Shown: positions 44,155 to 53,597 of the stretch, one piece after another
Layout of the letters: every line of letters starts with the position of its first letter
Position numbering within the stretch: the stretch's first letter is position 1
NCBI GenBank assembly: GCA_016931515.1
Contig: JAFGEQ010000006.1
Span: forward strand, 259,175 to 323,174
Length of the DNA stretch: 64,000 bases
Direction: 5' to 3'
Source: a candidate division CSSED10-310 bacterium
GTDB taxonomy: Bacteria; CSSED10-310
Made by a program: the position numbers and the translations under genes
The notes under the pieces: model-generated
Seen by the model: the letters and a program-made list of their open reading frames with translations, nothing else
What the model was told of the DNA's origin: nothing
Databases searched by the model: none

Positions 44155-46346
44155 TAGTTTGTCTCCGGTGTATTCATGCAGAAGACCGTATCTTCGGGTG
44201 ATCGGAGTGCCAGGCCCCTGATACGCCACACAACGGGTGATTTCCGGGAGACAAGTCTGATCGTTCGAACCGTGGCGTGTTTTGTCAGTTGATAGATAAA
44301 TCGTGTGTCCCGAATACCGGATTCCATTGGATGTAAAGCCGGCCAATGCCTTTCGATCAGTGTACCGGATAACGGTGGTCTGGTTTCGGAACATGCTGTA
44401 TGCTCAAACAGGCGAACCGGCAAACGTATTTCCGAACCGTCGATATCTATCAGAACAATCTCAGCGATCACGAGTTCGACATCATCCATCTCTTCTGTTG
44501 TGTCAACGTTTGAAATCAACTCGATCGCATCCACGTCAACCGGGTAACTCAACGAACATTCCGGATAATCACCATGTTCCACAACCCCGGGAACAGGAAT
44601 CAGATTCCCGGACGCCAGAAATCGGTTTCTGTCATACTCGGGGCGGAAATTAACCGTACACCATTGATCTCCGGGACCCATCAGTATGGATCCGGAGGAT
44701 CCCTGGTATCCCGTCTCCGGATTCAACTTCAATAGCCGGCACCTGCAACCGGTACCCGGATGATTGAATTCCGGAATATGGTAGGCACGTGCTGAATGGA
44801 TTGTTCCCAGCAGCCATCCGATCAGGCACAACCAGACCAGACCGAATACAGGCACTATGGACCCGGCCTGTTGTATCAGGATATCCGGAGACCGATTGTC
44901 GTTCCGCTTGAGGATATGAAACACTGCTAATGTGATCAGCAGGGTGATTCCACCAAGAATAAATCCTGTGATGTCACCTCTCAGAATTCCCGGGAACAGG
45001 CTGCTGGAAACCAGATCCGCCAGACACGCCGGGGCTGTCGTTAATTGACCCGTTATCATTTGCCGGGTTGACATTTCGATCCATGGCGCTCCCAATTCCG
45101 ATAGGTAGTATTGACCCATCAACAGAAGGTTCCAGATTGTCAGCAAGGCCCCGATGCCATAGAGTATTTGCCGAAATCTTCGCCTGGAACAACCCCCTGT
45201 GGCTGAAAACAGCACCATCAATCCCACGGCGAAAACCGGAGCCAGATTCAGAAAACGGCGCATGCCAAAGCCAACGCCGGCCCAATCCCTGCGAACGGCA
45301 TTGATGTATGTCTGGGACATCAGCAACAACAGCAAACCCCAGGTCATCCGCCGGTTCTTTCTCCAGAGAAACGGAATGGCAGCAACGGCAGGTAACAGGA
45401 CCGGATTGACAGTAAAAAGCCCCTTGATACCGTCGAACAGGATAATCCTGAACGACGGTGACAGCCAATGCATGCCGCCCTCGCCCTGTGGATCCGTCAC
45501 CCATAATCCATAGAGTGCCCTTGTAACCAGGAGCTGAGGAATAAGTGTTACTACCAATGCAACTGCAAAAGCCGTCCAGCTGCCCAGCCATGATCGAAAC
45601 CCGTGCTTTTTTCGTATCACAATCCAGAGTCCGTTCGCGCAATCTATCAAAGGGAGAATCAGGCAGAAGAGATTTTGCCATCGCGCCAGAGCTGCGAGGC
45701 CGCCGGTAATGCCAAACACCGCAAATCGGTACCAGGAAGCAGACTCGTGACCGGTTCGAAACCATAGCCAGAAGAACAATGAGACAAACAGAACACTGGC
45801 TGAATGGGAAAAAGCCGGTGTGACAAACAGAAAAGCTGCATAATTGGAGGCTCCAAAAAAGACAAGAATCCCTCCGGCCCGGTCTTCGGGACGCAATCCC
45901 GCATCGCGGCCGATCCGGTCGATAATCAGCAATGTGATCAATCCGGAGAGCATCGATGCCGTCATTGGAAAAATCCGGTGAAACAGCCCGTAACCCGTCA
46001 TCGTGATACCGGCACCAAAAAAATTTAGAAGGTGAGCTGTCATATGCCCAATAAGGAAAAAGGGTAACCAGACGAGTGCGGGTCCGACCGAAAAAATGTT
46101 TGGCGGATATCCCGTCTCCTCCCATCCTCCTGAGATAAAATCCTTAATGACCGGAACCCATTCCCACGTGTAGAATTCCCGCTCATCATCGAAATTTAAA
46201 TCATGCTGCAATGCCAGGGAGCGAAGATACTCATAATAATAGGCTCCGTCTGAGTTAAGGCGCGGTGCAAACAGGAGTGCCTGGAGAATAATAAACAGCC
46301 ATAGAACAGGTCTGAGGTGGGAATTTCTATGCCGAGAAAGCATCAT
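44154..46346 (-). CDS. GT-C-type integral membrane protein (putative glycosyltransferase)
   Basis: 730 residues with about ten hydrophobic helices (for example LWLFIILQALLF, GLITLLIIDRIG, AFAVALVVTLIPQLL) and a soluble C-terminal region of about 200 residues. The first outer loop carries SDGAYYYEYLRSL, an acidic-aromatic motif at the position used by GT-C glycosyltransferases for catalysis with lipid-linked sugars. The overall arrangement resembles bacterial mannosyl- or arabinosyltransferase-like proteins, but the donor and acceptor cannot be told. It heads the run of coupled zinc-ribbon genes. Confidence 0.6.
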   Translation of the reverse strand: MMLSRHRNSHLRPVLWLFIILQALLFAPRLNSDGAYYYEYLRSLALQHDLNFDDEREFYTWEWVPVIKDFISGGWEETGYPPNIFSVGPALVWLPFFLIGHMTAHLLNFFGAGITMTGYGLFHRIFPMTASMLSGLITLLIIDRIGRDAGLRPEDRAGGILVFFGASNYAAFLFVTPAFSHSASVLFVSLFFWLWFRTGHESASWYRFAVFGITGGLAALARWQNLFCLILPLIDCANGLWIVIRKKHGFRSWLGSWTAFAVALVVTLIPQLLVTRALYGLWVTDPQGEGGMHWLSPSFRIILFDGIKGLFTVNPVLLPAVAAIPFLWRKNRRMTWGLLLLLMSQTYINAVRRDWAGVGFGMRRFLNLAPVFAVGLMVLFSATGGCSRRRFRQILYGIGALLTIWNLLLMGQYYLSELGAPWIEMSTRQMITGQLTTAPACLADLVSSSLFPGILRGDITGFILGGITLLITLAVFHILKRNDNRSPDILIQQAGSIVPVFGLVWLCLIGWLLGTIHSARAYHIPEFNHPGTGCRCRLLKLNPETGYQGSSGSILMGPGDQWCTVNFRPEYDRNRFLASGNLIPVPGVVEHGDYPECSLSYPVDVDAIELISNVDTTEEMDDVELVIAEIVLIDIDGSEIRLPVRLFEHTACSETRPPLSGTLIERHWPALHPMESGIRDTRFIYQLTKHATVRTIRLVSRKSPVVWRIRGLALRSPEDTVFCMNTPETN

Positions 46347-46382
46347 GCAGAGATCCTAGCATATTTTCCGAAACCGGAACAA

Positions 46383-46411
46383 TTGCCAGCCGGCACTGTT
46401 CTCCTTACACT
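46383..46411 (+). promoter_or_regulatory. Promoter for secreted papain-like protease
   Basis: TTGCCA (46383-46388), 17-base spacer, TACACT (46406-46411), followed by GAGGGAGG just before the ATG at 46437. Confidence 0.5.
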
Positions 46412-46436
46412 AGAGAATTAGAGGGAGGTTATTATT

Positions 46437-47771
46437 ATGAAAATACTAGGTTCGGCAAAGTGTAAAACGGCAGTCTCCATTATTGGAATTACATTACTTT
46501 TCGGCATATTTATGACACCTGTCACACAGGCAGTATCCGAGGAAGTCGAGATCATACAGGAAGCGATCCGTCATGCGGGTGCCGAGTGGGTGGCAGCTGA
46601 TAACTGGATTACTGCCCTGTCTCCGGAGGAGCGTCTGATCTTATCAGGTGGTTTGGAGCCATACACTGAGGATCAGACGGAGCGGGATGTCATCATCTGG
46701 CCCGACACGCCCGATCCGCGCGCCGGCCGGAGTTCAATGGACTGGCGGAATTACAGCGGTTACAACTGGATGACATCGATCAAGAACCAGCTGAATTGTG
46801 GAAGTTGTGCTGCGTTTGCCTCATGCGGTGCGGTGGAAGCCGGTTACCGGATAGCCTCATCGAATCCGGGGATGGCGATCGATTTAAGTGAGCAGCACTT
46901 GTTCTCCTGCGGAGGCGGTGACTGTGTTTACGGTTGGTATTTAAATGAGGCCATGGATTATTTTGTTAATCCGGGAGTTCCGGATGAAGCCTGCCTGCCG
47001 TACAGCCAATCCGACAGCAATTGCGGTTCCACGTGCAGTGACTGGCAATCCAGAGTCTATCAAATACCGGGCTGGAGTTATGTCACTCAGGGCACAACCA
47101 ACGAGACGGCGATCAAGAATGCCATCGCCATTCGCCCGATCCCCTGCCGCATGGAAATTTATGATGATTTTTACAGCTATTCATCCGGTGTGTATACCTA
47201 CACTTATGGAAGCAATCGAGGCGGGCATTTTGTTGTCATGGTCGGATGGAATGACGCGGAAAACAGCTGGATCTGCAAAAACAGCTGGGGGTCCGGCTGG
47301 GGAGAATCCGGCTATTTCCGGATTCGAAGGGACCAGGTTGTTATCGGCACATGGGCGATGCTGCCGTCTTTCGGTGGTTCACCGACACCGACACCGACGA
47401 CACCGCCCACTCAGGCATATCTTTATTTCCGCATGCCCGCTACATACTATACTCCCGGCGATCTTTACTACCTGGATGCCGTTATCGAAAACTCCGGTTC
47501 ACCCAAGTATTACTCCGCGCTGTTTGTCGCATTGAATATTTATAACGATTTCTGGTTCTGGCCTTCCTGGGTCAAATACCCTGCCGGGATCGACTGGGCA
47601 TGGATAAATATGGAAACCGGCGCATGGTATTGGGAAGTGCTTCCGGCCTTCTACTGGCCGACAGTGTATGCCGGTATGAACGGCATTAATTATATCGGCG
47701 TCGCCATGGATACATCCGTTACGCAACTCCTGACCAATGTGGCGTTCTACTCATGGGGATTCGGTTACTGA
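46437..47771 (+). CDS. Secreted papain-like cysteine protease with Thr-Pro linker and aromatic-rich tail domain
   Basis: 444 residues. A signal peptide (about 1-32) and a short propeptide precede the C1A catalytic domain: oxyanion Gln118 and nucleophile Cys124 in QLNCGSCAAFA, His264 in GGHFVVMVGW and Asn282 in CKNSWGSGWGE. The usual Trp after the Cys is Ala (CGSCAAFA, not CGSCWAFA). A PTPTPTTPPT linker (about 316-326) leads to a C-terminal domain of about 115 residues rich in Trp, Tyr and Phe, with no obvious catalytic residues; it may bind a surface or sugar. Likely an extracellular digestive protease. It ends 6 bases before the convergent TonB receptor gene. Confidence 0.88.
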   Translation: MKILGSAKCKTAVSIIGITLLFGIFMTPVTQAVSEEVEIIQEAIRHAGAEWVAADNWITALSPEERLILSGGLEPYTEDQTERDVIIWPDTPDPRAGRSSMDWRNYSGYNWMTSIKNQLNCGSCAAFASCGAVEAGYRIASSNPGMAIDLSEQHLFSCGGGDCVYGWYLNEAMDYFVNPGVPDEACLPYSQSDSNCGSTCSDWQSRVYQIPGWSYVTQGTTNETAIKNAIAIRPIPCRMEIYDDFYSYSSGVYTYTYGSNRGGHFVVMVGWNDAENSWICKNSWGSGWGESGYFRIRRDQVVIGTWAMLPSFGGSPTPTPTTPPTQAYLYFRMPATYYTPGDLYYLDAVIENSGSPKYYSALFVALNIYNDFWFWPSWVKYPAGIDWAWINMETGAWYWEVLPAFYWPTVYAGMNGINYIGVAMDTSVTQLLTNVAFYSWGFGY

Positions 47772-47777
47772 TTGTGA

Positions 47778-50156
47778 TTAAAACCTTATCTTGACACCGA
47801 AGGAGGGCAGGAAAGGCATTCCTTCATTGGAGTATTCTTTCGAAAAGTCCTCGTTGTAGTAATAATCCTGGATATTTTTATTACCGTAAAGGTTGATGAT
47901 GTCAATATAATACACCGCTTTAAATGACAGGTAATCCCGTGAGTACTGAACACGCGCATCCAGACGGTGATAATCCGGATACCGTTTGGAATGAATGACA
48001 GTATCCGGATCATCACGCTGCCAGGAAAACGTCTCCCCCAGTTCCGGTTCATAGAGTCCGTTCGCATTTACATCATCCACCACACGGATCACCCGGCTGA
48101 CCGGCGTATAGGGGAATCCGGTTCCGTAACTCCATCGCCACCCGATATCCCATCTGTCATTGATTTTCCAGCCGCCAATCCAGGTGACAGCATGCGTCCG
48201 GTCCCATGATTCAGGTCTTTCCGGCTTATTACTCTGCCGGCTTCTCGTATCACAATATGAATAAGTCAGCATGCCGTACCAGGGTCGGGTCCGGGTGTCA
48301 TCCACACGCCAGGTAACATCAACACCTCTTGCGTAACCGTTCCCTGAATTTGCCGGGACGAACGTCATCGAGTCCCGATCATAATAAACCGGAACATCGT
48401 CGTCGTCGAGAATCAGGACCCTTTCCATCTCCTCGCCGGAGTTGAGAAGATCCGTCAGTTCCTTGTAGTACAGGTCGACGGACAGATTCCATCGATCCCT
48501 GCTTGTATATTCCACGCTGACCATGGAGTGTATCGCCAGCTCCGGTTTGAGATGCAGGTCCTTGATTCCTCTCAAATCCAGGAAATATCCTTCGCCCTGC
48601 AGCGTCTCATAACTGGCAAACTGGTAATAATATCCCCATGCTGCCCGGTATTCCCATTCATCATCCGGCGCCCACCGCAGGGAAATCCTCGGGCTGAAAC
48701 GGTTTATATCAGACAATGTGCTGCTGTCCCACCGGATTCCCGCCTTGAATTCAAGTTCGCGGACTATCTCCCATGCATCCTGGAGAAACATATCGACCTT
48801 CAAAAAATTCTGGTCCTCTGAAAAAGTCAGCAGATCATCCGGAATATCAACCCTCGGATCATTTGTGTCGATATTGAATTCAACCGAATTGTCACTCCGC
48901 ATAACATCCACGCCGGCCAGGATGCTGTGGCCGTCGGGAAACCACTCGCACAAACCGCTGAATAACTGACCGGAACTGGTTAACGTCTGGTCGAAAGTCG
49001 TATCATAGGACGTTTCGCCTTCGACAAAGTAAACATCCGAAGTCTGGCGATTTTGCAAATATGCCAGTTTATAACTCAAACGCGATCTGTTGGTAACCAG
49101 ATGCGATCCATTCAAAGCCACAACCATGTTCCGCTGGGCATCGTCGATCGACACATGATCCGGATCCGCATCAGGAACCGATTCCTCATCCGAAATGAGA
49201 TCAGTTCCTTCAACACCTCCAAGCGCAGTCAGTTTCCATTGATGATTCGCACTCGGTTGGAGGTACAGAATACTCTGAAAATCGGTAAAATTCGGATATG
49301 TCGAATTGTTATCATCAACCTGTTTCAGCAGAAGATCATAATATGTGCGCCGTGCCGACACCAGCCAGCTTGACGGTACGCTGTCGGACAGACGGCCCTC
49401 CAGAACCATGTTGGCATTCGTCAAACTTGCATTGAGACTGCCTGCAAAACTCTCCTGCACCGTTCCCGTCCGGTTCTCCACGTCGATCACGGCTGATAAA
49501 CGATCGCCATACCGTGCATCAAAACCACCCGGATACAACTTGACATAATCAATGGTCTCAGGATTGAAAATCGACGTTAACCCGAACAGGCGGTAAGGGT
49601 CGTAAATCGGTATTCCATCCAGGTAAATCCCGTTCTGATCCGGCCGGCCTCCATGAATAAACAGGCGAGCCGTATAGTCGTCACCCCCGACAACACCGGG
49701 CATGACCTGCAATGATTGCATCGTATCCTCGAACGCTCCCGGCGCTTTGATAACGTAATCCGGAGTGACATTCTTGACCGTTTCGATCTCCGGCATATAC
49801 GACGCTTCCACCGTGGCCGAATCCTCATAAACCACCCGGGTATTCAACTCCAGGACAACCTGCCGGGTTCGACCGGGTGCCAGATACAATATCCGCGTCA
49901 ATTCCATATAGTCCGGATGAGTCAGGGTCAGCCTGATCTCCCCTTCCGGCAGACTCATCCTGAAATGCCCTTCGGTATCAGTCCGGATCTGATCGCCCGT
50001 GGACGCGTCAATCAATACCCCACCGATTCTGGAGCCTGTTTCCCGGTTAATCACCTTGCCTTCCAATACGCAAACCTGTCCTGTTTGACCATATCCTGCA
50101 ACGGGTATTAAAAAGCCAAGAATAAGAGTAAAAATAACGACTTGAACCAGTTTCAT
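47778..50156 (-). CDS. TonB-dependent receptor with carboxypeptidase-regulatory-like N-terminal domain
   Basis: 792 residues. Signal peptide (LVQVVIFTLILGFLIPVAGYGQ), then a CarboxypepD_reg-like beta domain (VCVLEGKVINRETGSRIGG and following, about 28-110) as in SusC-type receptors. The plug domain has MPGVVGGDDYTARLFIHGG and YLDGIPIYDPYRLFG, and the long beta-barrel ends in Phe (GVKIRF) as required for outer-membrane insertion. It imports a large ligand using TonB energy; the substrate is unknown. No SusD partner is adjacent. The leader contains a 15-base interrupted palindrome. Confidence 0.85.
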   Translation of the reverse strand: MKLVQVVIFTLILGFLIPVAGYGQTGQVCVLEGKVINRETGSRIGGVLIDASTGDQIRTDTEGHFRMSLPEGEIRLTLTHPDYMELTRILYLAPGRTRQVVLELNTRVVYEDSATVEASYMPEIETVKNVTPDYVIKAPGAFEDTMQSLQVMPGVVGGDDYTARLFIHGGRPDQNGIYLDGIPIYDPYRLFGLTSIFNPETIDYVKLYPGGFDARYGDRLSAVIDVENRTGTVQESFAGSLNASLTNANMVLEGRLSDSVPSSWLVSARRTYYDLLLKQVDDNNSTYPNFTDFQSILYLQPSANHQWKLTALGGVEGTDLISDEESVPDADPDHVSIDDAQRNMVVALNGSHLVTNRSRLSYKLAYLQNRQTSDVYFVEGETSYDTTFDQTLTSSGQLFSGLCEWFPDGHSILAGVDVMRSDNSVEFNIDTNDPRVDIPDDLLTFSEDQNFLKVDMFLQDAWEIVRELEFKAGIRWDSSTLSDINRFSPRISLRWAPDDEWEYRAAWGYYYQFASYETLQGEGYFLDLRGIKDLHLKPELAIHSMVSVEYTSRDRWNLSVDLYYKELTDLLNSGEEMERVLILDDDDVPVYYDRDSMTFVPANSGNGYARGVDVTWRVDDTRTRPWYGMLTYSYCDTRSRQSNKPERPESWDRTHAVTWIGGWKINDRWDIGWRWSYGTGFPYTPVSRVIRVVDDVNANGLYEPELGETFSWQRDDPDTVIHSKRYPDYHRLDARVQYSRDYLSFKAVYYIDIINLYGNKNIQDYYYNEDFSKEYSNEGMPFLPSFGVKIRF

Positions 50157-50194
50157 ACAATTCTGTCCCTGTCTAGGTTAAATCCAGCGCAATC

Positions 50195-50209
50195 CCTGAT
50201 CCGATCAGG
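50195..50209 (-). promoter_or_regulatory. Palindrome at the predicted transcription start of the TonB receptor
   Basis: CCTGATC-C-GATCAGG is a perfect 7-base inverted repeat around one base. It overlaps the expected transcription start (about 50207) of the promoter at 50214-50241, a good place for a repressor. Could equally be a chance palindrome. Confidence 0.4.
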
Positions 50210-50213
50210 CGAA

Positions 50214-50241
50214 TGTGTAGAATACGTAATTCCAGTGACAA
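50214..50241 (-). promoter_or_regulatory. Promoter for TonB-dependent receptor
   Basis: On the minus strand TTGTCA (50241-50236), 16-base spacer, TACACA (50219-50214). Confidence 0.45.
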
Positions 50242-50279
50242 AGTTTCAGATGTTCGAAAGTTAACCTTTTATTAATCCA

Positions 50280-50693
50280 TTAACTCTTGTTTCGCAGCAG
50301 ATCGCGGATCTCGGAAAGCAGCTCCTGATCCTTTGTCGGCGGCGGCGGGGCAGCGGGAGCAGGTGGCGCGGCTTCGTTCTTGCGCTTGAGGGAATTGATT
50401 CCCTTTATCATCATGAATACGGCAAACGCGACGATGGTAAAATCGACAATTGTCTGTATAAATTTCCCATACGCCAGGGTTACTGCCGGTGCTTCGCCGG
50501 AGGCGGCCTTCAACACCCAGGCCAATTCCGTGAAGTTAACGCCGCCCAGGAGCATCCCGATCGGCGGCATGATGACATCCGCGACAAACGATGCCACGAT
50601 CTTCCCGAACGCAGCGCCAATGATGATGCCGACCGCCATGTCGACAACATTGCCTTTGACTGCGAATTCCTTGAATTCTTTCATTATTTTCAT
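50280..50693 (-). CDS. mscL: Large-conductance mechanosensitive channel (MscL)
   Basis: 137 residues, normal length. Opens a wide pore under membrane tension to relieve osmotic shock. [27 protein letters not shown] contains the first pore helix in recognisable pieces, [12 protein letters not shown] is the periplasmic loop and [20 protein letters not shown] the second helix. A Pro-Ala-rich linker precedes the conserved C-terminal helix ([10 protein letters not shown]). AGGAG precedes the ATG. Transcribed on its own from the promoter just upstream. Confidence 0.96.
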   Translation of the reverse strand: MKIMKEFKEFAVKGNVVDMAVGIIIGAAFGKIVASFVADVIMPPIGMLLGGVNFTELAWVLKAASGEAPAVTLAYGKFIQTIVDFTIVAFAVFMMIKGINSLKRKNEAAPPAPAAPPPPTKDQELLSEIRDLLRNKS

Positions 50694-50745
50694 ATCAATT
50701 ACTCCTGATGGAACATACTCGCCGGATCCATTAACTCATGACGTA

Positions 50746-50774
50746 ATTATCCACGAATACCAAATTGATGTAAA
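50746..50774 (-). promoter_or_regulatory. Promoter for mscL
   Basis: On the minus strand TTTACA (50774-50769), 17-base spacer, GATAAT (50751-50746), about 50 bases before the start codon. Confidence 0.5.
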
Positions 50775-50893
50775 GAGACAACGATCTGAAACAATCAAGC
50801 GGGATCATACAATACTTCCATCACCACCCGACCCGCACGAAAATCATGCCGCCTCGGTGGATCTGCATCGTACAGCCTGCTTGCCGATCCGGA

Positions 50894-52231
50894 TCATCCG
50901 GATCGCTTCGAAAGTAGGAATCTGCCGCTGAAAGCCAGAAGACAACCGACCAACAACAGAAGAAAACCGACACCGAACGGGCCGGTTGCCGGAAGCGGCA
51001 GCGGCGGGGTGGCGGTATGTGTCGGAGCCGGTGGCTGTGTCTGCGTTGGAGCGCCGGTAGCGGTCGGTATATCGGTCGCAGTCTCCGTCGGCGTTGCTGA
51101 CAGGGTTTCCGTCGGTGATGGAGTTGGCGTGCGTGTCGGAGTGGCGGTCGGGGTTGGAGTTAACGTCGGCGTACTCGTGGGAGTCATTGTCGGCGTTCTG
51201 GTTGGAGTCGCCGTAATGCTTATGCAGGGACCGTCGTTGGGGTAAACCGTGATGTCGTCGAAGTAACTTGACGTAGTGCTTGAGCGAGAAGCGAACCGGA
51301 GCGAAATCTCCTGACCAACATACACGGAAAGACTCACACACCGGGATTCACACATCCCGCCGGTCGTCGCATGGCTGCTGACCAGTAGGCTCCATGATGA
51401 TCCTCCGTTCGTCGAGATCTCTATGGTCGGAGACAGGCTGATAATCCCGTCCCATGAATAATCGTATCGCAATGTTGGTGCAGAAGCTCCTGTAAGATCC
51501 ACACAGGCGGTAGCTGATGTGGAATAGGGATAGCCTGCTGCAAGGTACATGGCGCAGTCGCCCGGTCCAGCGCAATCGCCTCCCGTTGTAAGATAAGGAC
51601 CGTTCCCTTCGCAGGTCACCCAGTTATCGGGAAAAATCGAGCAGATACTCCCGCTCTGGAAAAAGGTTCCGAAAGTTTCCACGAACTGTGTTTCACATGA
51701 ACTGCCTGAACACTCCGCATTGACAGTTAAAAAATCGATCCACATGGCGTTAGCGGTGTATTGATGATTCCAGCGGACATAGTTGAGCTGCCCGGGCGTG
51801 AGCGGAATTGAAATGAACTGGCATGATCCGGTTGTGGAGGGTGTTGTGTAAAATGAAAAACCGGTAGTTGTGGAGCAATTCAGAGTTCCGGACGACACCG
51901 TTTTGATCTCGATATCCACATCTGCAAAACTGAACTGGTAATAAGTAAAATCCAGAGAGGCTGGACCCGTGCAGGTGGTCAGATCAATTCCAATAACAGG
52001 ATCCTGCAAATAAGAGTTTGTTCGCAGTGTCCTTCCACTCATGCAGAGTGGCGTATTGCTCGACAGCGGAATTTCGGCTGTGTTCAGACTCCAGCAAATT
52101 TCCGGTGGGCCGGCCTGCTCCGTTGCGGTGCCGTCATCGAAATTCTCCTGGTAAACGACCGCCGCCTGGGCAATTCCCACCAAGCCGGCAATCAATAAAA
52201 CGCCTGTTGCTGCTAAAAGTCTGCGTCTCAT
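50894..52231 (-). CDS. Secreted surface protein with Thr-Pro linker and LPATG-like C-terminal anchor
   Basis: 445 residues. ATG 52231 (GGAGGAGG upstream) gives a clear signal peptide (MRRRLLAATGVLLIAGLVG). The body contains two or more jelly-roll-like modules (YQENFDDGTA and VETFGTFFQSGS starts, many Cys). A linker of TPTPT-type repeats (about 330-400) precedes PLPATGPFGVGFLLLLVGC, a hydrophobic helix and a basic end (SKRSG). This is the layout of sortase or IPTL/PEP-type sorting signals: short motif, helix, positive tail. Function unknown; probably a cell-surface or secreted adhesin. Its linker resembles those of the two secreted proteases. Confidence 0.75.
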   Translation of the reverse strand: MRRRLLAATGVLLIAGLVGIAQAAVVYQENFDDGTATEQAGPPEICWSLNTAEIPLSSNTPLCMSGRTLRTNSYLQDPVIGIDLTTCTGPASLDFTYYQFSFADVDIEIKTVSSGTLNCSTTTGFSFYTTPSTTGSCQFISIPLTPGQLNYVRWNHQYTANAMWIDFLTVNAECSGSSCETQFVETFGTFFQSGSICSIFPDNWVTCEGNGPYLTTGGDCAGPGDCAMYLAAGYPYSTSATACVDLTGASAPTLRYDYSWDGIISLSPTIEISTNGGSSWSLLVSSHATTGGMCESRCVSLSVYVGQEISLRFASRSSTTSSYFDDITVYPNDGPCISITATPTRTPTMTPTSTPTLTPTPTATPTRTPTPSPTETLSATPTETATDIPTATGAPTQTQPPAPTHTATPPLPLPATGPFGVGFLLLLVGCLLAFSGRFLLSKRSG

Positions 52232-52370
52232 GGGTTCCCCCTCCTCCGTGCTTAAGAATGCCGCCACCCCGGTCGGCAGTCCTTTCTCAACCTTGCATTA
52301 ATCAGCCATAGTCGTCAAGCAACGGTGTCATGTCGCAAATGATCCGGAGCCGGTCAGCGAACCGACGGGT

Positions 52371-53120
52371 TTATTCAGACTCCTGGTCGAATATGTATTT
52401 ACCGTTGGCGGCCGTTACGTTCGGGGGTTGCCGCCGGGTCTCGAACAGATCATATCCTTCCTTCAGATTCACCCAGAAGGGATAGTGATGGGAATCACGG
52501 TATGCATTCATGTTGTCGTCCGTCATTCGAAATGGAAATGAATGCAATCTGAAGAAAGGTTGACCTTTTCTGAAGGCCGCATCAGCAAGAGCATAGATTT
52601 CTTCGATCTTCTCGTCCGTCATGGCAAAACACCCGATGGATACCCGGTCGCCGTGTACCATGATCAGGCTTCCCGTCCGTCCCAGCGATCTGTCCAGCGA
52701 ATTGGGATAACCGATATCGAATGACAGGTGGTAGTTACTGACAGGGTTCAGACGATCGGGGGTCACGAAGTAAAACCCTTCCGGCGCCTGGTAATCCCCC
52801 TTCCGTTCCTTCGGACCCGGCACACCGGACATTGCCGCGATCGGGTATGTTCGAAAAAGAACGAATGCGCCTTCGCTCCCCTGAACCCAGACTTCAAGCT
52901 CCTTCTCCTTCTTGAATATCCGGATAAAAATCGGGGAACCGAACGTCAATCCCATCGCATCAAGGTCATGGATCAGCGCCGGGCGAACCCGCTCGATCGC
53001 TCGCCGGGATCGGGTGCCGGTCGGAATGTCTCTCTGTGAATGCGCCGCTCTGCCAAAACAGCCGGTCACCAATATGACTGTAATCATGACGAAAATCCGG
53101 GGTTCATACAGGCTTTTCAT
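52371..53120 (-). CDS. L,D-transpeptidase (YkuD/ErfK family) lipoprotein
   Basis: 249 residues. A lipoprotein-type signal ends at VTGCFG. The YkuD domain contains GDYQAPEGFYFV, then the catalytic MVHGDRVSIGCFAM segment with the His and the active-site Cys (S-x-G-C-F), and typical downstream DEKIEEIYALA. L,D-transpeptidases cross-link peptidoglycan or attach proteins to it. Located in the periplasm. It follows the surface protein at 52231 by 140 bases on the same strand. Confidence 0.85.
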   Translation of the reverse strand: MKSLYEPRIFVMITVILVTGCFGRAAHSQRDIPTGTRSRRAIERVRPALIHDLDAMGLTFGSPIFIRIFKKEKELEVWVQGSEGAFVLFRTYPIAAMSGVPGPKERKGDYQAPEGFYFVTPDRLNPVSNYHLSFDIGYPNSLDRSLGRTGSLIMVHGDRVSIGCFAMTDEKIEEIYALADAAFRKGQPFFRLHSFPFRMTDDNMNAYRDSHHYPFWVNLKEGYDLFETRRQPPNVTAANGKYIFDQESE

Positions 53121-53142
53121 TGAGATCAGCCACTCCGTTCAT

Positions 53143-53415
53143 TCAATCCTTCCAGTTCCACCATTTGAGTTTTTCCGGTTCCGGATCAGGCGTCTCCGCA
53201 TAATAAACTGCACACCGGAATACATAGAGCACGCACCGGTCGATCGGCGATCCCCGCATCTCACACAGATCGGAATACATCGTCTCCGGATCCGCCTTTT
53301 CCAGATCGGACACCTTGAAAAATCCCAGATCTTTGAGATCTCCCGCGATACTCGGCCCGACACCCGGTATAGTCGTCAAATCCCCGGGGTTTCTGTTACG
53401 CGTTTGTTTCGGCAT
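53143..53415 (-). CDS. Cdd1-like helix-hairpin-helix small protein
   Basis: 90 residues. ATG 53415 follows a perfect AGGAGGTG ribosome site. The helix-hairpin-helix GDLTTIPGVGPSIAGDLKDLG and the C-terminal block DRCVLYVFRCAVYYAE, ending KLKWWNWKD, match the Cdd1 or 'mitomycin resistance' family. These small proteins are thought to bind nucleic acid non-specifically, but the role is not established. Lies just upstream of, and may be cotranscribed with, the L,D-transpeptidase. Confidence 0.8.
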   Translation of the reverse strand: MPKQTRNRNPGDLTTIPGVGPSIAGDLKDLGFFKVSDLEKADPETMYSDLCEMRGSPIDRCVLYVFRCAVYYAETPDPEPEKLKWWNWKD

Positions 53416-53597
53416 GGTCACCTCCTGGCTGAAATCCGTTTCCGTTGTTTCATACACTCCGCTGTCAGAATATTGGATACGGCCGTGTCCGTGCAAGTCG
53501 CAACCGGCATGGCAGCGTCATCATCCCGCCTGTGAATTCCATTTGACATTCCGTCATTCTGTAACGACAACTGAGACAGGAGATGGGGGTCTTCATC

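Noticed and set aside
44974..46125. 383-residue frame in another frame of the GT-C gene
   Set aside because: The overlapping frame has clear membrane helices and a GT-C loop; this one is a compositional shadow.
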